Assembly: GCA_040881945.1 (NCBI GenBank)
Contig: JBBECF010000025.1
Coordinates: forward strand, 1-44,910
Source: JBBECF01 sp040881945
Lineage (GTDB): Bacteria > Pseudomonadota > Alphaproteobacteria > Dongiales > Dongiaceae
Reading direction: 5' to 3'
Length of the DNA: 44,910 nucleotides
Both the position numbers and the translations under genes were made by a program. Below are positions 6,829 to 15,739 of this stretch, one piece after another; position 1 is the first letter of the stretch, and the number at the start of each line of letters is the position of its first letter. Under the pieces are notes generated by a model. That model was not told the origin of the DNA. It saw nothing but the letters and a program-made list of their open reading frames with translations, and did no database searches.

Positions 6829-7634
6829 CGCTTTTCGCGGCCGGCCCGGGCCGCCCTCGCGCTTCCGGCCTTTCCGGCCCGCGCGGCCCGTCCCGTGCCC
6901 CCGCCCGGTGTCCCGAGCTGGTCGCGCAGCACCTTGCCCGGCACCTCGGCGACGGCGCCGGGCGGCAGGTGGCCGAGCTGGAACGGCCCGAAGGCGACGC
7001 GGATCAGGCGCGCCGCCGGCCAGCCGAGATGGGCGCAGACCCGCCGCACCTCGCGGTTCCTGCCCTCCGCCAGGCTCACCGTCAGCCAGGCGTTGCCGCC
7101 GTGCTGGCGGTCGAGCGTGGCCCGGATCGGCCCGTAGGCGACGCCCTCGATGGTGACGCCCTTGGCCAGGGCGGCGAGGCGCGCCGGATCGACGATCCCG
7201 TGCACGCGCACGCGATAGCGCCGCACCCAGCCGGTCGAGGGCAGCTCGAGCCGGCGCTTGAGGCCGCCGTCGTTGGTCAGCAGCAGCAGCCCTTCCGACT
7301 CGAGGTCGAGCCGGCCGACCGCGACGACGCGCGGCAGTTCGGCCGGCAGGCGCTCGAACACCGTCGGCCGCCCCTGCGGGTCGCGCGCCGTCGTCATCAG
7401 CCCGCGCGGCTTGTGATAGCGCCACAGGCGGGTCGGCGCCTTCTCGGGCACCGGCTTGCCGTCCACCGTGACGACGCTGCCCGGCGCCACGTTGACCGCC
7501 GGGCTGTCGAGGGTGCGGCCGTCGATCGCCACCCGGCCGGCGGCGACCCAGCGCTCCGCCTCACGCCGCGAGCACAGGCCCGCGCGCGCCAGCAGCTTGG
7601 CGACGCGCTCGCCCTTGCCGTCGATCTCCGCCAT
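6825..7634 (-). CDS. rluB: Ribosomal large subunit pseudouridine synthase (RluB/RsuA family)
   Basis: A 269-residue pseudouridine synthase with an N-terminal S4 RNA-binding domain (RVAKLLARAGLCSRREAERW) and the RsuA/RluB catalytic domain. The catalytic Asp lies in VGRLDLESEGLLLLTNDG, and GRNREVRRVCAHLGWP is the conserved C-terminal signature. The tail is basic and rich in Ala, Gly and Arg, as in many RluB proteins. I chose the ATG at 7634 (MAEIDGKGERVAKLL) because it is nearest the S4 domain. RluB versus RluE/RluF cannot be fully separated by eye, but the S4 domain and the pairing with rsmD favour RluB, which modifies 23S U2605. Confidence 0.9.
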   Translation of the reverse strand: MAEIDGKGERVAKLLARAGLCSRREAERWVAAGRVAIDGRTLDSPAVNVAPGSVVTVDGKPVPEKAPTRLWRYHKPRGLMTTARDPQGRPTVFERLPAELPRVVAVGRLDLESEGLLLLTNDGGLKRRLELPSTGWVRRYRVRVHGIVDPARLAALAKGVTIEGVAYGPIRATLDRQHGGNAWLTVSLAEGRNREVRRVCAHLGWPAARLIRVAFGPFQLGHLPPGAVAEVPGKVLRDQLGTPGGGTGRAARAGKAGSARAARAGREKR

Positions 7635-7769
7635 GGCGCCACCATCGCCCGCGCCGCCGGCGAAGGGAAGGGGCGACGGCGATCGCGACCCCGGAACGGC
7701 CCTCAAAACCCAGGGTGCATGGGGTTGAACGGAAAATTTGCGGGTCGCCCCCCCAGGGCGCCGCGGTCC

Positions 7770-8483
7770 TCAGCGCCGGCAGGCGGCGACGAAGGCCTCG
7801 AAGATGCGCTCGTCGCCGGCGCTGATCGCGTATTCCGGGTGCCACTGCACGCCGAGGCAGAAGCGCCGGGCCGGGGCCTCGATGCCCTCGATGACGCCGT
7901 CGGCGGCGATCGCGTTGACCACCACCCCCGGCCCGACCGCCTTGGCCGCCTGATGATGCGCGCTGTTCACCGCCAGTTCGTCGGTGCCGCAGATGCGGCG
8001 CAGCAGCGTGCCGTGGATGACGCGCACGAGATGGCCGGGCTGGTCGCGCGGGTTCGGCTGTTCATGGGCGAGCGCGCCGCCGACCTCGTCGGGGATGTGC
8101 TGGATGAGCGTGCCGCCGAGCACGACGTTGAGCAGTTGCTGGCCGCCGCAGATGCCGAGCAGCGGCAGGTCGCGGTCGAGCGCGCCGCGCGTCGCCGCCA
8201 GCTCGAAGGCGGTGCGCCGCGCCTTGGTCTTGACCGTCGGATGGCGGCTGTCGTCGCCGAACAGGCTGGGGTCGACATCGAAATTGCCGCCGGTGACGAT
8301 CAGCCCGTCGAGCCGGTCGAGATAGGCGTCGACCTCTTCGACCTCGTGCGGCAGCAGAATCGGCAACCCCCCGGCGCGCATCACCGCCGCGCAGTAGTTC
8401 TCGCGCAGCGCATACCAGGGCAGGCGGGAATAGCCGCCGGGCTCCTCGGAATCGAGCGTCACGCCGATGACCGGCCGGGTCAT
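7770..8483 (-). CDS. Class I glutamine amidotransferase-fold hydrolase (peptidase C26, PuuD-like)
   Basis: A 237-residue enzyme of the gamma-glutamyl-gamma-aminobutyrate hydrolase family. The nucleophile Cys lies in LLGICGGQQLLNV and the His-Glu pair in GVQWHPEYAI, so the Cys-His-Glu triad is intact. Its N-terminus, MTRPVIGVTLDSEEPGGYS, matches the family start. PuuD cleaves gamma-glutamyl-GABA in putrescine breakdown, but no other putrescine genes lie next to it. A PuuB-like oxidoreductase is encoded 28 kb away at 36503. The enzyme could act on another gamma-glutamyl compound. It is divergent from tadA, with a 159-base gap in which I see no clear promoter. Confidence 0.85.
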   Translation of the reverse strand: MTRPVIGVTLDSEEPGGYSRLPWYALRENYCAAVMRAGGLPILLPHEVEEVDAYLDRLDGLIVTGGNFDVDPSLFGDDSRHPTVKTKARRTAFELAATRGALDRDLPLLGICGGQQLLNVVLGGTLIQHIPDEVGGALAHEQPNPRDQPGHLVRVIHGTLLRRICGTDELAVNSAHHQAAKAVGPGVVVNAIAADGVIEGIEAPARRFCLGVQWHPEYAISAGDERIFEAFVAACRR

Positions 8484-8642
8484 GCCTCGGCCTCGATCAG
8501 CGCGCGCAGGGCGGGGGAGGGAGTCATGGATTCTAAGGCTCGCTTGGCTCGCCGGATCGCGGGCGATCCTACACGAAATTCGTAAAGGTTCGGCAACCAT
8601 CCGGTAGTTGACGGCGGGCGCGGGCCTGGGGTCCTCTCTCCC

Positions 8643-9104
8643 ATGGCCGCGCCCGCCCCAGCCGCCGACCCGATGGCGCTCGCCCTCGCCGAGGCCGAGG
8701 CCGCAGGCGCGCGCGGCGAGGTGCCGGTCGGCGCGGTGCTGGTCGACGCCGCCGGCGCCGTCCTGGCGCAGGCCGGCAACCGGGTCGAGGATCTGCGCGA
8801 CCCCACCGCCCATGCCGAGATGCTGGCGATCCGCGCCGCCGCCGCCGCGCTTGGCGCCAAGCGCCTGGAAGGGGCCGACCTCTACGTCACCCTCGAACCC
8901 TGCGCGATGTGCGCCGCGGCGATCTCCTTCGCCCGCCTGCGCCGCCTCTATTTCGGCGCCTACGACCCCAAGGGCGGCGGCGTCGAGCATGGCGCCCGCA
9001 TCTTCGCGCAAGCCACCTGCCACCACCGCCCGGAGGTCTATGGCGGCATCGCCGAGACGCAGGCCGCGAAGCTGCTCCAAGACTTTTTCCGCGACCGCCG
9101 GTGA
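8643..9104 (+). CDS. tadA: tRNA-specific adenosine deaminase TadA
   Basis: A 153-residue zinc-dependent deaminase that converts A34 to inosine in the tRNA-Arg(ACG) anticodon, an essential decoding function. The zinc and proton-shuttle motif TAHAE has H57 and E59, and the second motif EPCAMC provides C87 and C90. FGAYDPKGGGVEHG and a C-terminal basic FFRDRR are typical. The N-terminal dozen residues are Ala/Pro-rich and may not be conserved. The stop overlaps the GTG start of the next gene (GTGA). Confidence 0.95.
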   Translation: MAAPAPAADPMALALAEAEAAGARGEVPVGAVLVDAAGAVLAQAGNRVEDLRDPTAHAEMLAIRAAAAALGAKRLEGADLYVTLEPCAMCAAAISFARLRRLYFGAYDPKGGGVEHGARIFAQATCHHRPEVYGGIAETQAAKLLQDFFRDRR

Positions 9105-11170
9105 ATCGCCCACCGGCATCGTCGCTTCGCGTCGCCCTGTTGCTGTCGGCCTTGTGCCTGCTCGCCGCGCCGGCGCGGGCCGAGGTCGTGCGCGTCGAGG
9201 TGACCGAACGCGCGCCCTTCGCCGACGGCCGGTCTTTCGGCGCCGTCGGCCCCTACGAGCGCATCCGGGGCCGGCTCCATTACGCCGTCGATCCCGACGA
9301 CCCGGCGAACGCGCGCATCGTCGATCTGCGCCTGGCGCCGCGCCGCGACGACGGGCGGGTCGCCTTCGCCGGCGACTTCCTGCTCTTGAAGCCGCTCGAC
9401 CTCGCGCGCGGCAACCATCGCCTGCTCTACGACGTGAACAATCGCGGCGACCTGATCGCCCTCAACATCTTCAACTTCGCGCCATGGAACAACGACCCCA
9501 CCGGCGCCGCCGACGCCGGCGACGGCTTCCTCATGGAGCAGGGCTACAGCCTGTTATGGAGCGCCTGGAACTGGGACGTGCTGCCGGGCAACGGGCGGCT
9601 GCAGATCGAGCTGCCGGTGGCGACCGAGGGCGGACAACCGATCGCCGGCCCGCTCGCCGCCGAGATCGCGACCGACGCGGCCGCGCGCATATTGCCCGCG
9701 GTCTGGGGCAACTCGCGGGGCTATCCCCCCGCCGACGCGGCTGAGCCTGCGGCGCGGTTGACCGTTCGCCCGTCGCCGGAGGCGCCGCGCCAGGAGCTGC
9801 CGCGCGCCGATTGGCGCTTCCTGCCGCCGCAGGACGGGGCGCCGGTGCGCGTCGAACTCGAGCCGGGCTTCCAGCCGGGCCTGCTCTACGAGCTCGTCTA
9901 CACCGCGACCGAGCCGCGCGTCGTCGGCCTCGGCCTCGCCGCCATTCGCGACGCGCTCTCGTTCTTCCGCTACGAAACCGCCGACGCCGCCGGCAACGCC
10001 AGCCCGCTCGGCGCCGACCCCGCCGCCGTCATCGCCTTCGGCGTCTCGCAGTCCGGCCGCGTGATCCAACACATGCTGCTCGAGGCGCTGCATCTCGACG
10101 AAAACGGGCGGCCGGCCTTCGACGCCGCCTTCATCCACGCGGCCGGCGGCGGCAAGGGCTCGTTCAACCACCGCCTCGCCCAGACCACGCGCCATCCGAG
10201 CCATCACGAGGACCAGCTCTACCCGGCCGATTTCTTCCCCTTCGCCACGACTGCCGAGCGCGATCCGGTGACGGGCGAGACCGCCGGCGTTCTCGACCGC
10301 GCGCGGTCGGCCGGGGCGGTGCCGTACCTGTTCTACACCTCGACATCGACCGAATACTGGACGCGGTCGGCCTCGTTGCTGCATGTCGACGCGGCCGGGG
10401 CGCGCGACCTGGCGCTCGACCCGCGCGCCCGCCTCTACGTCATCGCCGGGGCGCAGCACAACAACGGCGCCCGGCCCGAGCGCGGAATCTTCGAGAACTG
10501 CGGCAACCCGCTCGACCACCGGCCCGTCCTGCGCGCCCTGCTGCCGGCTCTCGAAAGCTGGACGACCGCCGGCGTCGTGCCGCCGGCGAGCGTCTATCCG
10601 CGGCTCGCCGACGGCACAATCGGCGGCGTCTCGGATTATCGCCGGCTGTTCCCGGCGCTGCCGGGCCTGCGCCTGCCGATTGGCAATTTGCAACCGCCGC
10701 GCCTCGACCTCGGGCCGCGCTTCGCCGCCGAAGGCATCGCCGATGTGCAGCCGGCGCGCCGCGGCGCGCCCTTCGTCACCGCCGTGCCGCTGCCCGATTC
10801 CGACGGCAACGACCGCGGCGGGCTTCGTCTGCCGGCGGTCGCGGTGCCGCTCGGCAGCCATCTCGGCTGGAACCTGCGTCGGCCGGAGGCCGGCGCCCCC
10901 GATGCTCTCGGCCGATGGGCGGGGTCGTTCCTGCCCTTCGCGGCGACGGCGCGGGACCGGCGCGGCGACCCGCGGCCGGCGCTGACGCAGCGCTACGCGA
11001 CCCGCGCCGACTTCCTGGCGCGCAGCCGGGCGGCGGCTGACGCCCTGGTGGGCCAAGGCTTCCTGCTCGCCCGGGACGTCCCGGTGATCGTTGCCGAGGC
11101 GGGACGCGGTTACGACACCGTTATGGCGCGCGGGGAAGACCGATCGTGCCGTTACCTTGCGGACTGGTGA
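9101..11170 (+). CDS. Secreted alpha/beta hydrolase domain protein (Abhydrolase_10 type)
   Basis: A 689-residue protein with a clear Sec signal peptide (VALLLSALCLLAAPARA, cleavage near residue 27), so it is periplasmic or exported. The nucleophile elbow GVSQSGR places candidate serines at residues 316 and 318, and the segments RLHYAVDPDDPANARIVDL and FHAAGGGKGSFNHR-like IHAAGGGKGSFNHR match the large uncharacterised alpha/beta hydrolase family PF20091. Members are probably esterases or lactonases, but no substrate can be assigned. I chose the GTG at 9101 because it overlaps the tadA stop and begins the signal peptide. The same frame is open upstream inside tadA, which is a shadow. Confidence 0.85.
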   Translation: MNRPPASSLRVALLLSALCLLAAPARAEVVRVEVTERAPFADGRSFGAVGPYERIRGRLHYAVDPDDPANARIVDLRLAPRRDDGRVAFAGDFLLLKPLDLARGNHRLLYDVNNRGDLIALNIFNFAPWNNDPTGAADAGDGFLMEQGYSLLWSAWNWDVLPGNGRLQIELPVATEGGQPIAGPLAAEIATDAAARILPAVWGNSRGYPPADAAEPAARLTVRPSPEAPRQELPRADWRFLPPQDGAPVRVELEPGFQPGLLYELVYTATEPRVVGLGLAAIRDALSFFRYETADAAGNASPLGADPAAVIAFGVSQSGRVIQHMLLEALHLDENGRPAFDAAFIHAAGGGKGSFNHRLAQTTRHPSHHEDQLYPADFFPFATTAERDPVTGETAGVLDRARSAGAVPYLFYTSTSTEYWTRSASLLHVDAAGARDLALDPRARLYVIAGAQHNNGARPERGIFENCGNPLDHRPVLRALLPALESWTTAGVVPPASVYPRLADGTIGGVSDYRRLFPALPGLRLPIGNLQPPRLDLGPRFAAEGIADVQPARRGAPFVTAVPLPDSDGNDRGGLRLPAVAVPLGSHLGWNLRRPEAGAPDALGRWAGSFLPFAATARDRRGDPRPALTQRYATRADFLARSRAAADALVGQGFLLARDVPVIVAEAGRGYDTVMARGEDRSCRYLADW

Positions 11171-11215
11171 ACCGCGCCGGTCTCGCCATTGCGATAGGAC
11201 CGGAAGCAAGGGACA

Positions 11216-12667
11216 ATGTGGGCCGTGACCGCCCCTCGCTCCGCACCGACGCCGATCTTCAGTCGCGACGCCCCCGCCGCCGTGCTCAGCCGCGAGATCG
11301 CCTATGCCGATCCGCCGACGCTGTTCGCCGCCTTCGCCGACGACGGTTACGCGGCGCTGCTCGACAGCGCTCTCGCCTCGGAGCCGCTCGGGCGCTATTC
11401 CTTCATCGCCGTCGAGCCGTTCCAGGTGCTCGAGGCGAAAGGCGGCGAGCTCCGCCTGGACGGCCGGCCGATCGTCGGCGACCCGTTCGAGGTGCTGCGC
11501 GCCGAGCTCGCCCGCTATCCGCTGTCCGCCGCCCCCGGCCTGCCGCCGCTGCAATCCGGCGTCGTCGGCTATTTCGGCTACGAGCTGGCGCGGCATCTGG
11601 AGCGGGTGCCGGTGGCGCCGCTGGACGACATGGGCTTTCCCGATCTCGTGCTCGGCTTCTACGATGTCATCGTCGCCTTCGACCACCGCGACCGGCGCGC
11701 CTGGATCCTGTCGAGCGGCCATCCGGAAAAGGACCCCGCCGCCCGCCGCGCGCGCGCGGAAGGGAGGCTGCGGGGAATCGAATCGCGCCTGGCGGCTGCG
11801 ACCGCGGTCGCCGACACGCCGCTGCCCCGCCCGCGCGCGCGCGCCGAGATCGTCTCCAACTTCAGCCGCGCCGATTACGAGGCCGCGGTCGGCCGCGTCA
11901 TCGACTACATCTACGCCGGCGACATCTTCCAGGCGAACCTGTCGCAACGGTTCCGCGCGACGCTGCCGCCGGAGCTGTCGCCCTACGACCTGTTCCGCCG
12001 GCTGCGCGGCCTGAACCCGGCGCCGTTCGCCGCCTTCCTCAAGGCCGGCGACGTGACGATCGCGTCGTCGTCGCCGGAACGCTTCCTCAGCTTGCGCGAC
12101 GGCCGGGTCGAGACCTGCCCGATCAAGGGCACGCGCCCGCGCGGCATGACGCCGCAGCACGACCAGGCGCTCGGCGCGCTGCTGCTCGGCAGCGAGAAGG
12201 ACCGCGCCGAGAACGTGATGATCGTCGATCTGCTGCGCAACGATCTGTCGCGGGTGTGCCGCGACGGCTCGGTCGAGGTGCCGCGGCTGTGCGGCCTGGA
12301 GACCTTCGCGACCGTGTTCCATCTCGTGTCCATCGTGACCGGCGCGCTGCGGCCGGGCATGACCGCGGTCGATCTGCTGGCGGCGTGCTTTCCCGGCGGC
12401 TCGATCACCGGGGCCCCGAAGATCCGGGCGATGGAGATCATTGCCGAGATCGAGCCGACGCGGCGCGGCCCCTATTGCGGCGCCATCGGCTATATCGGCT
12501 TCGACGGCGCCATGGACACGAACATCGTCATCCGTACCTTCGCGATGCGGGGTGACACGGTGACCTTTCAGGCGGGCGGCGGCATCGTCGCCGATTCGGA
12601 TCCGGCCGATGAATACGAGGAGACCGTGGCGAAGGCGCGCGCCCTCGTCGCGGCGCTGTCGCCGTGA
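11216..12667 (+). CDS. pabB: Aminodeoxychorismate synthase component I
   Basis: A 483-residue chorismate-utilising enzyme that makes 4-amino-4-deoxychorismate, the precursor of p-aminobenzoate. The segment CPIKGTRPRGM carries Lys at residue 304; this Lys is the marker that separates PabB from anthranilate synthase TrpE, which has Ala there. Further motifs are FQANLSQRF, LLGSEKDRAENVMIVDLLRNDL, FPGGSITGAPKIRAMEII and the C-terminal AGGGIVADSDPADEYEET. It overlaps pabA (GTGA). The p-aminobenzoate made here feeds folate and, by inference, the MptG-dependent methanopterin pathway encoded 6 kb downstream. No separate aminodeoxychorismate lyase (pabC) is seen next to it. Confidence 0.95.
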   Translation: MWAVTAPRSAPTPIFSRDAPAAVLSREIAYADPPTLFAAFADDGYAALLDSALASEPLGRYSFIAVEPFQVLEAKGGELRLDGRPIVGDPFEVLRAELARYPLSAAPGLPPLQSGVVGYFGYELARHLERVPVAPLDDMGFPDLVLGFYDVIVAFDHRDRRAWILSSGHPEKDPAARRARAEGRLRGIESRLAAATAVADTPLPRPRARAEIVSNFSRADYEAAVGRVIDYIYAGDIFQANLSQRFRATLPPELSPYDLFRRLRGLNPAPFAAFLKAGDVTIASSSPERFLSLRDGRVETCPIKGTRPRGMTPQHDQALGALLLGSEKDRAENVMIVDLLRNDLSRVCRDGSVEVPRLCGLETFATVFHLVSIVTGALRPGMTAVDLLAACFPGGSITGAPKIRAMEIIAEIEPTRRGPYCGAIGYIGFDGAMDTNIVIRTFAMRGDTVTFQAGGGIVADSDPADEYEETVAKARALVAALSP

Positions 12668-13278
12668 CCGCCACCGTCCTCGTCATCGACAATTACGATT
12701 CCTTCGTCCACAACCTCGCGCGCTACGTCCGCGAGCTCGGCTGGACGACCCGGGTCCTGCGCAACGACATGATCGACCTTGACGGCATCGCGGCGCTCGC
12801 CCCCTCGCACATCGTCATCTCGCCGGGTCCGTGCACGCCGAACGAGGCGGGCGTCTCGGTGGCGGCGGTGCGGCGCTTCGGGCCCTCGATCCCGATCTTG
12901 GGCGTGTGTTTGGGCCACCAATGCATCGGCCAGGCCTATGGCGGGCGCGTCGTGCGGGCGCGCCGGCCGATGCACGGCAAGACCTCGCTGGTGCGCCACG
13001 ACGGAACCGGCGTCTTCGCCGGGTTGCCGAACCCGCTACGCGCGACGCGATATCACTCGCTGGTGGTGGCGGCCGACGACCTGCCGGCGCAGTTGGCGGC
13101 GACCGCCCATGCCGAGGATGGCGAGATCATGGCGCTCCGCCACCGCAGCCATCCGGTGATTGGCGTGCAGTTCCATCCGGAGGCCGTGCTGACCGAGCAC
13201 GGCTACGACCTGCTGCGCAACTTCCTCGCCCCCGCTGCCGGCCGGGCCGGCGGCGGGGGCGAGCGGCTGACTGCCTAG
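12664..13278 (+). CDS. pabA: Aminodeoxychorismate synthase component II (glutamine amidotransferase)
   Basis: A 204-residue class I glutaminase subunit that supplies ammonia to PabB. It starts VTATVLVIDNYDSFVHNLARYV and has the oxyanion segment ISPGPCTPNEAG, the nucleophile C82 in GVCLGHQCIGQAYGG, and the His-Glu pair in VQFHPEAVLTEHG. The GTG start overlaps the pabB stop, so synthesis of the two subunits is coupled. TrpG and PabA are nearly indistinguishable and one protein can serve both enzymes, but the partner here is PabB. Confidence 0.95.
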   Translation: MTATVLVIDNYDSFVHNLARYVRELGWTTRVLRNDMIDLDGIAALAPSHIVISPGPCTPNEAGVSVAAVRRFGPSIPILGVCLGHQCIGQAYGGRVVRARRPMHGKTSLVRHDGTGVFAGLPNPLRATRYHSLVVAADDLPAQLAATAHAEDGEIMALRHRSHPVIGVQFHPEAVLTEHGYDLLRNFLAPAAGRAGGGGERLTA

Positions 13279-13286
13279 TGCCCCGT

Positions 13287-13317
13287 CCCCGAAATTCGTT
13301 TCACGAATATCGCGGGG
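13287..13317. terminator. Bidirectional terminator-like hairpin
   Basis: CCCCG (13287-13291) and ATTCG (13294-13298) pair with CGAAT (13304-13308) and CGGGG (13313-13317) around a five-base loop, with a small internal loop. It sits between the convergent ends of pabA and the DUF1097 gene. There is no strong T-tract. Confidence 0.5.
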
Positions 13318-13326
13318 AACGTACCG

Positions 13327-13857
13327 CTACTTCTTCGCCATGGCCTTGGACGCCTGTCCGGACACGAAGCCGAAGAGCGCGCCGATCACCAGCGACACGA
13401 TCAGAAGGACGAGCGGGTTGGCGAAGCTGGCTGACGTCAGGTTGGCCAGCGGCCCGGTCCCCAGCGTCGTGTCCGAGGCCTGATGCAGCGAGTAGCCCAC
13501 GATTGCAGCGAAGCCATAGACATTGGCCGGGACCGCCGATAGCAGATCGACCGAGGCCACGATCACGAGGAAGAAGACCGTGACGCCGACGGCGATCGCG
13601 ATCGCGGGCACGCCCATGCCGGCGACGCCGAAGTTGAAGATGATCAGGAGCGCGATCCAGCCGACGAGGGCGCCGTAGGCGGTGCCGACGATCGTCTTCA
13701 TCAGCGCCTTGTTGTCGCCGCCGGAGTGGAAGAAGCAACCCCAGGCGATGAACCCGGCCCACACCAGGACGAACCCCGACAGCGGTCCGAGGGCGAGAAA
13801 CGCCCAGATTGCGCCGAGCACCGCGATGCTCAAGGACAACGATAGCAACTGCGACAT
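13327..13857 (-). CDS. DUF1097 inner-membrane protein
   Basis: A 176-residue hydrophobic protein with about five or six transmembrane segments. The central segment AWGCFFHSGGDNKALMKTIVGTAYGALVGW resembles DUF1097 (YcdZ-like) proteins; the Gly-Gly-Asp motif after the second helix is characteristic of that family as I remember it. The C-terminus is short and basic. Function is unknown. It stands alone on the minus strand between pabA and fhcC, with a 179-base upstream gap that contains no other gene. Confidence 0.75.
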   Translation of the reverse strand: MSQLLSLSLSIAVLGAIWAFLALGPLSGFVLVWAGFIAWGCFFHSGGDNKALMKTIVGTAYGALVGWIALLIIFNFGVAGMGVPAIAIAVGVTVFFLVIVASVDLLSAVPANVYGFAAIVGYSLHQASDTTLGTGPLANLTSASFANPLVLLIVSLVIGALFGFVSGQASKAMAKK

Positions 13858-14036
13858 AACGGATTTCCCCCCTTATTGCTTGCTGAAGCGCGCTTAGATC
13901 TCCCCCGGAAACTCGATCGACTCCAGGGCGTGCCGGCGATCGCTCTCCCTGGAAACAGCTTCGGAGCCGCCGGTGACCCGGAAAATCTAGCACGAATCCC
14001 GAGCGACCGCTATCGCGCCGATACGGGGCGGCGCCT

Positions 14037-14855
14037 TCAGCCCTCGCGGATCAGGATTTCACCCTTGCCGCCGGCGGCGGCGTCGCCGGCGAGGCGGCGC
14101 ACGCGCGGCTTGTCCTCGAGCCAGGCGAGGCCGCGGCAGCGCCCCGCCAGCGCCCGCCCGAGCAGCCGTAGGAAGCCGAGATCGTGGCCGCCGCAGTCGG
14201 CGAAGGTCGGCAACAGGCGCTGCGGTGCGGCGGTGAGGACAAGGCTGCCCCGCGTCATGGCGAAGCCGGGATAGGGGCCGACCGTCGGGCCGCAGGCCGC
14301 CAGCGTGCCGGCAATCATGCGCGAGCCGGCATAGGCGCCGAGCGCGCCCTCGACGACGATCACGCCGCGCCGCATGCGGTCGCCGGCGCGCGCCCCGGCC
14401 GGCCCGCGCAGGACGACGAGGCCGCCGCCCATGCCGCGCATCGAGCCCGGCAGGGCGCCGCCGAGGAAGTCGCCGGCGGCGCCGTCGATCTCGATCTCGC
14501 CGCCGCGCATCTCCGCCCCGGCCCAGGCGCCCACCGAGCCGCGCACGCGCAAGCTGCCACCCGTCATGGCGAGGCCGAGATAGGCGCCGGCGTCGCCCTC
14601 GACGTCGATGCGCCCGGCGGTCATGTCGCGGCCGACATAGTCGAGCCGGTCGCAGCCGCCCTCGAGGCGCAAGCCCGACAGGTCGCCGGCGGCGATGGCG
14701 AAGAGGTCGCCGACCGGCACGCCCCGGTTGCCGCTCGCCAGCTCGATCCGCGCGATCGCGCCTGCGTCCAGGCCGGCGAGGCGCTCCGGCAGCAGCGGCG
14801 ACATATCGACGCGCTGGCGCGGCGGCGCCTTCAGCGACAGCGTGAGCGCGCTCAT
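14037..14855 (-). CDS. fhcC: Formyltransferase/hydrolase complex subunit C
   Basis: A 272-residue subunit of the FhcABCD complex, which releases formate from formyl-H4MPT by way of formyl-methylofuran. It is homologous to FwdC/FmdC and built of GxxxGxxMxxG beta-helix repeats: GDAGAYLGLAMTGGSLRVRG, then GSVGAWAGAEMRGGEIEIDG, GAAGDFLGGALPGS, GPAGARAGDRMRRG and GALGAYAGSRMIAG. This subunit is a scaffold without its own active site. Its ATG overlaps the fhcD stop (ATGA), making it the last gene of a tightly coupled operon. Confidence 0.93.
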   Translation of the reverse strand: MSALTLSLKAPPRQRVDMSPLLPERLAGLDAGAIARIELASGNRGVPVGDLFAIAAGDLSGLRLEGGCDRLDYVGRDMTAGRIDVEGDAGAYLGLAMTGGSLRVRGSVGAWAGAEMRGGEIEIDGAAGDFLGGALPGSMRGMGGGLVVLRGPAGARAGDRMRRGVIVVEGALGAYAGSRMIAGTLAACGPTVGPYPGFAMTRGSLVLTAAPQRLLPTFADCGGHDLGFLRLLGRALAGRCRGLAWLEDKPRVRRLAGDAAAGGKGEILIREG

Positions 14856-15739
14856 GCCATGATCTCGCGCAAGTGGAAATGATGCTTGCCGAGCTTGCCG
14901 CCGTAATTGCCGGCGGTGATGGCGAGGACGCCTCCTTGCGCGCAGGCCGCGGCGATGCCGGCGCGCATCGCCGCGGCGACGTCCGACGCGGTGAGGCCGT
15001 CGATCACGATCTCCAGCACCGCCTCGACGACCGGCGCCAGCGCCGTCCGCGTCTGGCCCTTGAGCGTCGGGCAATAGGCGTCGTTGGTCGAGGCCTTGAG
15101 GCCGGGATACTTCGAGCCGACCTTCGATCCCGACCGGACGATGCCGCCGGGAAACGGCAGGATGACGTTCGGCAGCTCGCGCATCGCCGCGACCGCGGCC
15201 TCGGTCCCGGCCAGGGCCGCCGCGCGCGACTCCGCCAGGACCAGGAAGTTGCCGCCGCCGACGCCCGAGGCGGTGCCGACCGTGTCCTCGCAAATGAATT
15301 CCCCGTCCATCACCGGCAGCCGCCAGTAGCGCCGGCCGCCGAATTTCTTGGCGATCTGGAAGCCGTCGCCGAAATAGCGCAAGGCCCCGCCGAGGCGCAA
15401 GCTGTCGCCGCCGTCGAGGCCGGAAAAGCAGGCGGAGCCGGCGGCGGTCATGACGCATTGGCCGACCCGGTCGCTGACCTGTTTCTGCAAATCCTTGAGC
15501 GACATCGCGAAGACCAGCACCGCGACGCCGGGGCGGCCGTCCGGCGTCTCGGCCGGCGCGAGCGCGCGCTCGATCCCCGCCTCGCAGCCGCAGGCGATGA
15601 CCGAGGTGGCGAAGCCGGTCATGGCGGCGGCGGCGGTGTGCGCCCAGGCGAGCGTATCGGCGGTGATGACGAGGCGCGTCGCCTTCATGCCAAAGGCCTC
15701 GGCGAAGGTGTCCTCGACGGCGACGCCGTTGACGATCAT
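14852..15739 (-). CDS. fhcD: Formylmethanofuran:tetrahydromethanopterin formyltransferase
   Basis: A 295-residue Ftr homologue that moves the formyl group from N5 of formyl-H4MPT to methylofuran. It starts MIVNGVAVEDTFAEAFGMKATRLVITA, the standard Ftr/FhcD N-terminus. Other conserved segments are SVIACGCEAGIE, RVGQCVMTAAGSACFSGL, KKFGGRRYWRLPVMDGEF and the glycine-rich GIVRSGSKVGSKYPGLKAST. Length is normal for the family. It overlaps fhcA upstream and fhcC downstream by four bases each. Confidence 0.96.
   Translation of the reverse strand: MIVNGVAVEDTFAEAFGMKATRLVITADTLAWAHTAAAAMTGFATSVIACGCEAGIERALAPAETPDGRPGVAVLVFAMSLKDLQKQVSDRVGQCVMTAAGSACFSGLDGGDSLRLGGALRYFGDGFQIAKKFGGRRYWRLPVMDGEFICEDTVGTASGVGGGNFLVLAESRAAALAGTEAAVAAMRELPNVILPFPGGIVRSGSKVGSKYPGLKASTNDAYCPTLKGQTRTALAPVVEAVLEIVIDGLTASDVAAAMRAGIAAACAQGGVLAITAGNYGGKLGKHHFHLREIMA

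Noticed and set aside
7707..7726. AACCC/GGGTT hairpin between rluB and the upstream hydrolase gene
   Set aside because: Only a five-base stem with a ten-base loop and no T-run; could occur by chance.
8480..8524. 15-codon minus-strand mini-ORF overlapping the amidotransferase-fold hydrolase start
   Set aside because: Has an ATGA-type overlap but no ribosome site or homology; too short to support as a gene or leader peptide.
9554..12322. 922-codon open frame on the minus strand opposite the alpha/beta hydrolase and pabB
   Set aside because: An antisense shadow produced by high GC; rich in Arg, Ala, Gln and His with no recognisable motif, while the plus strand has clear enzyme motifs.
11216..12667. 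Anthranilate synthase TrpE
   Set aside because: The active-site segment is PIKGT with Lys, as in PabB, not the PIAGT of TrpE.
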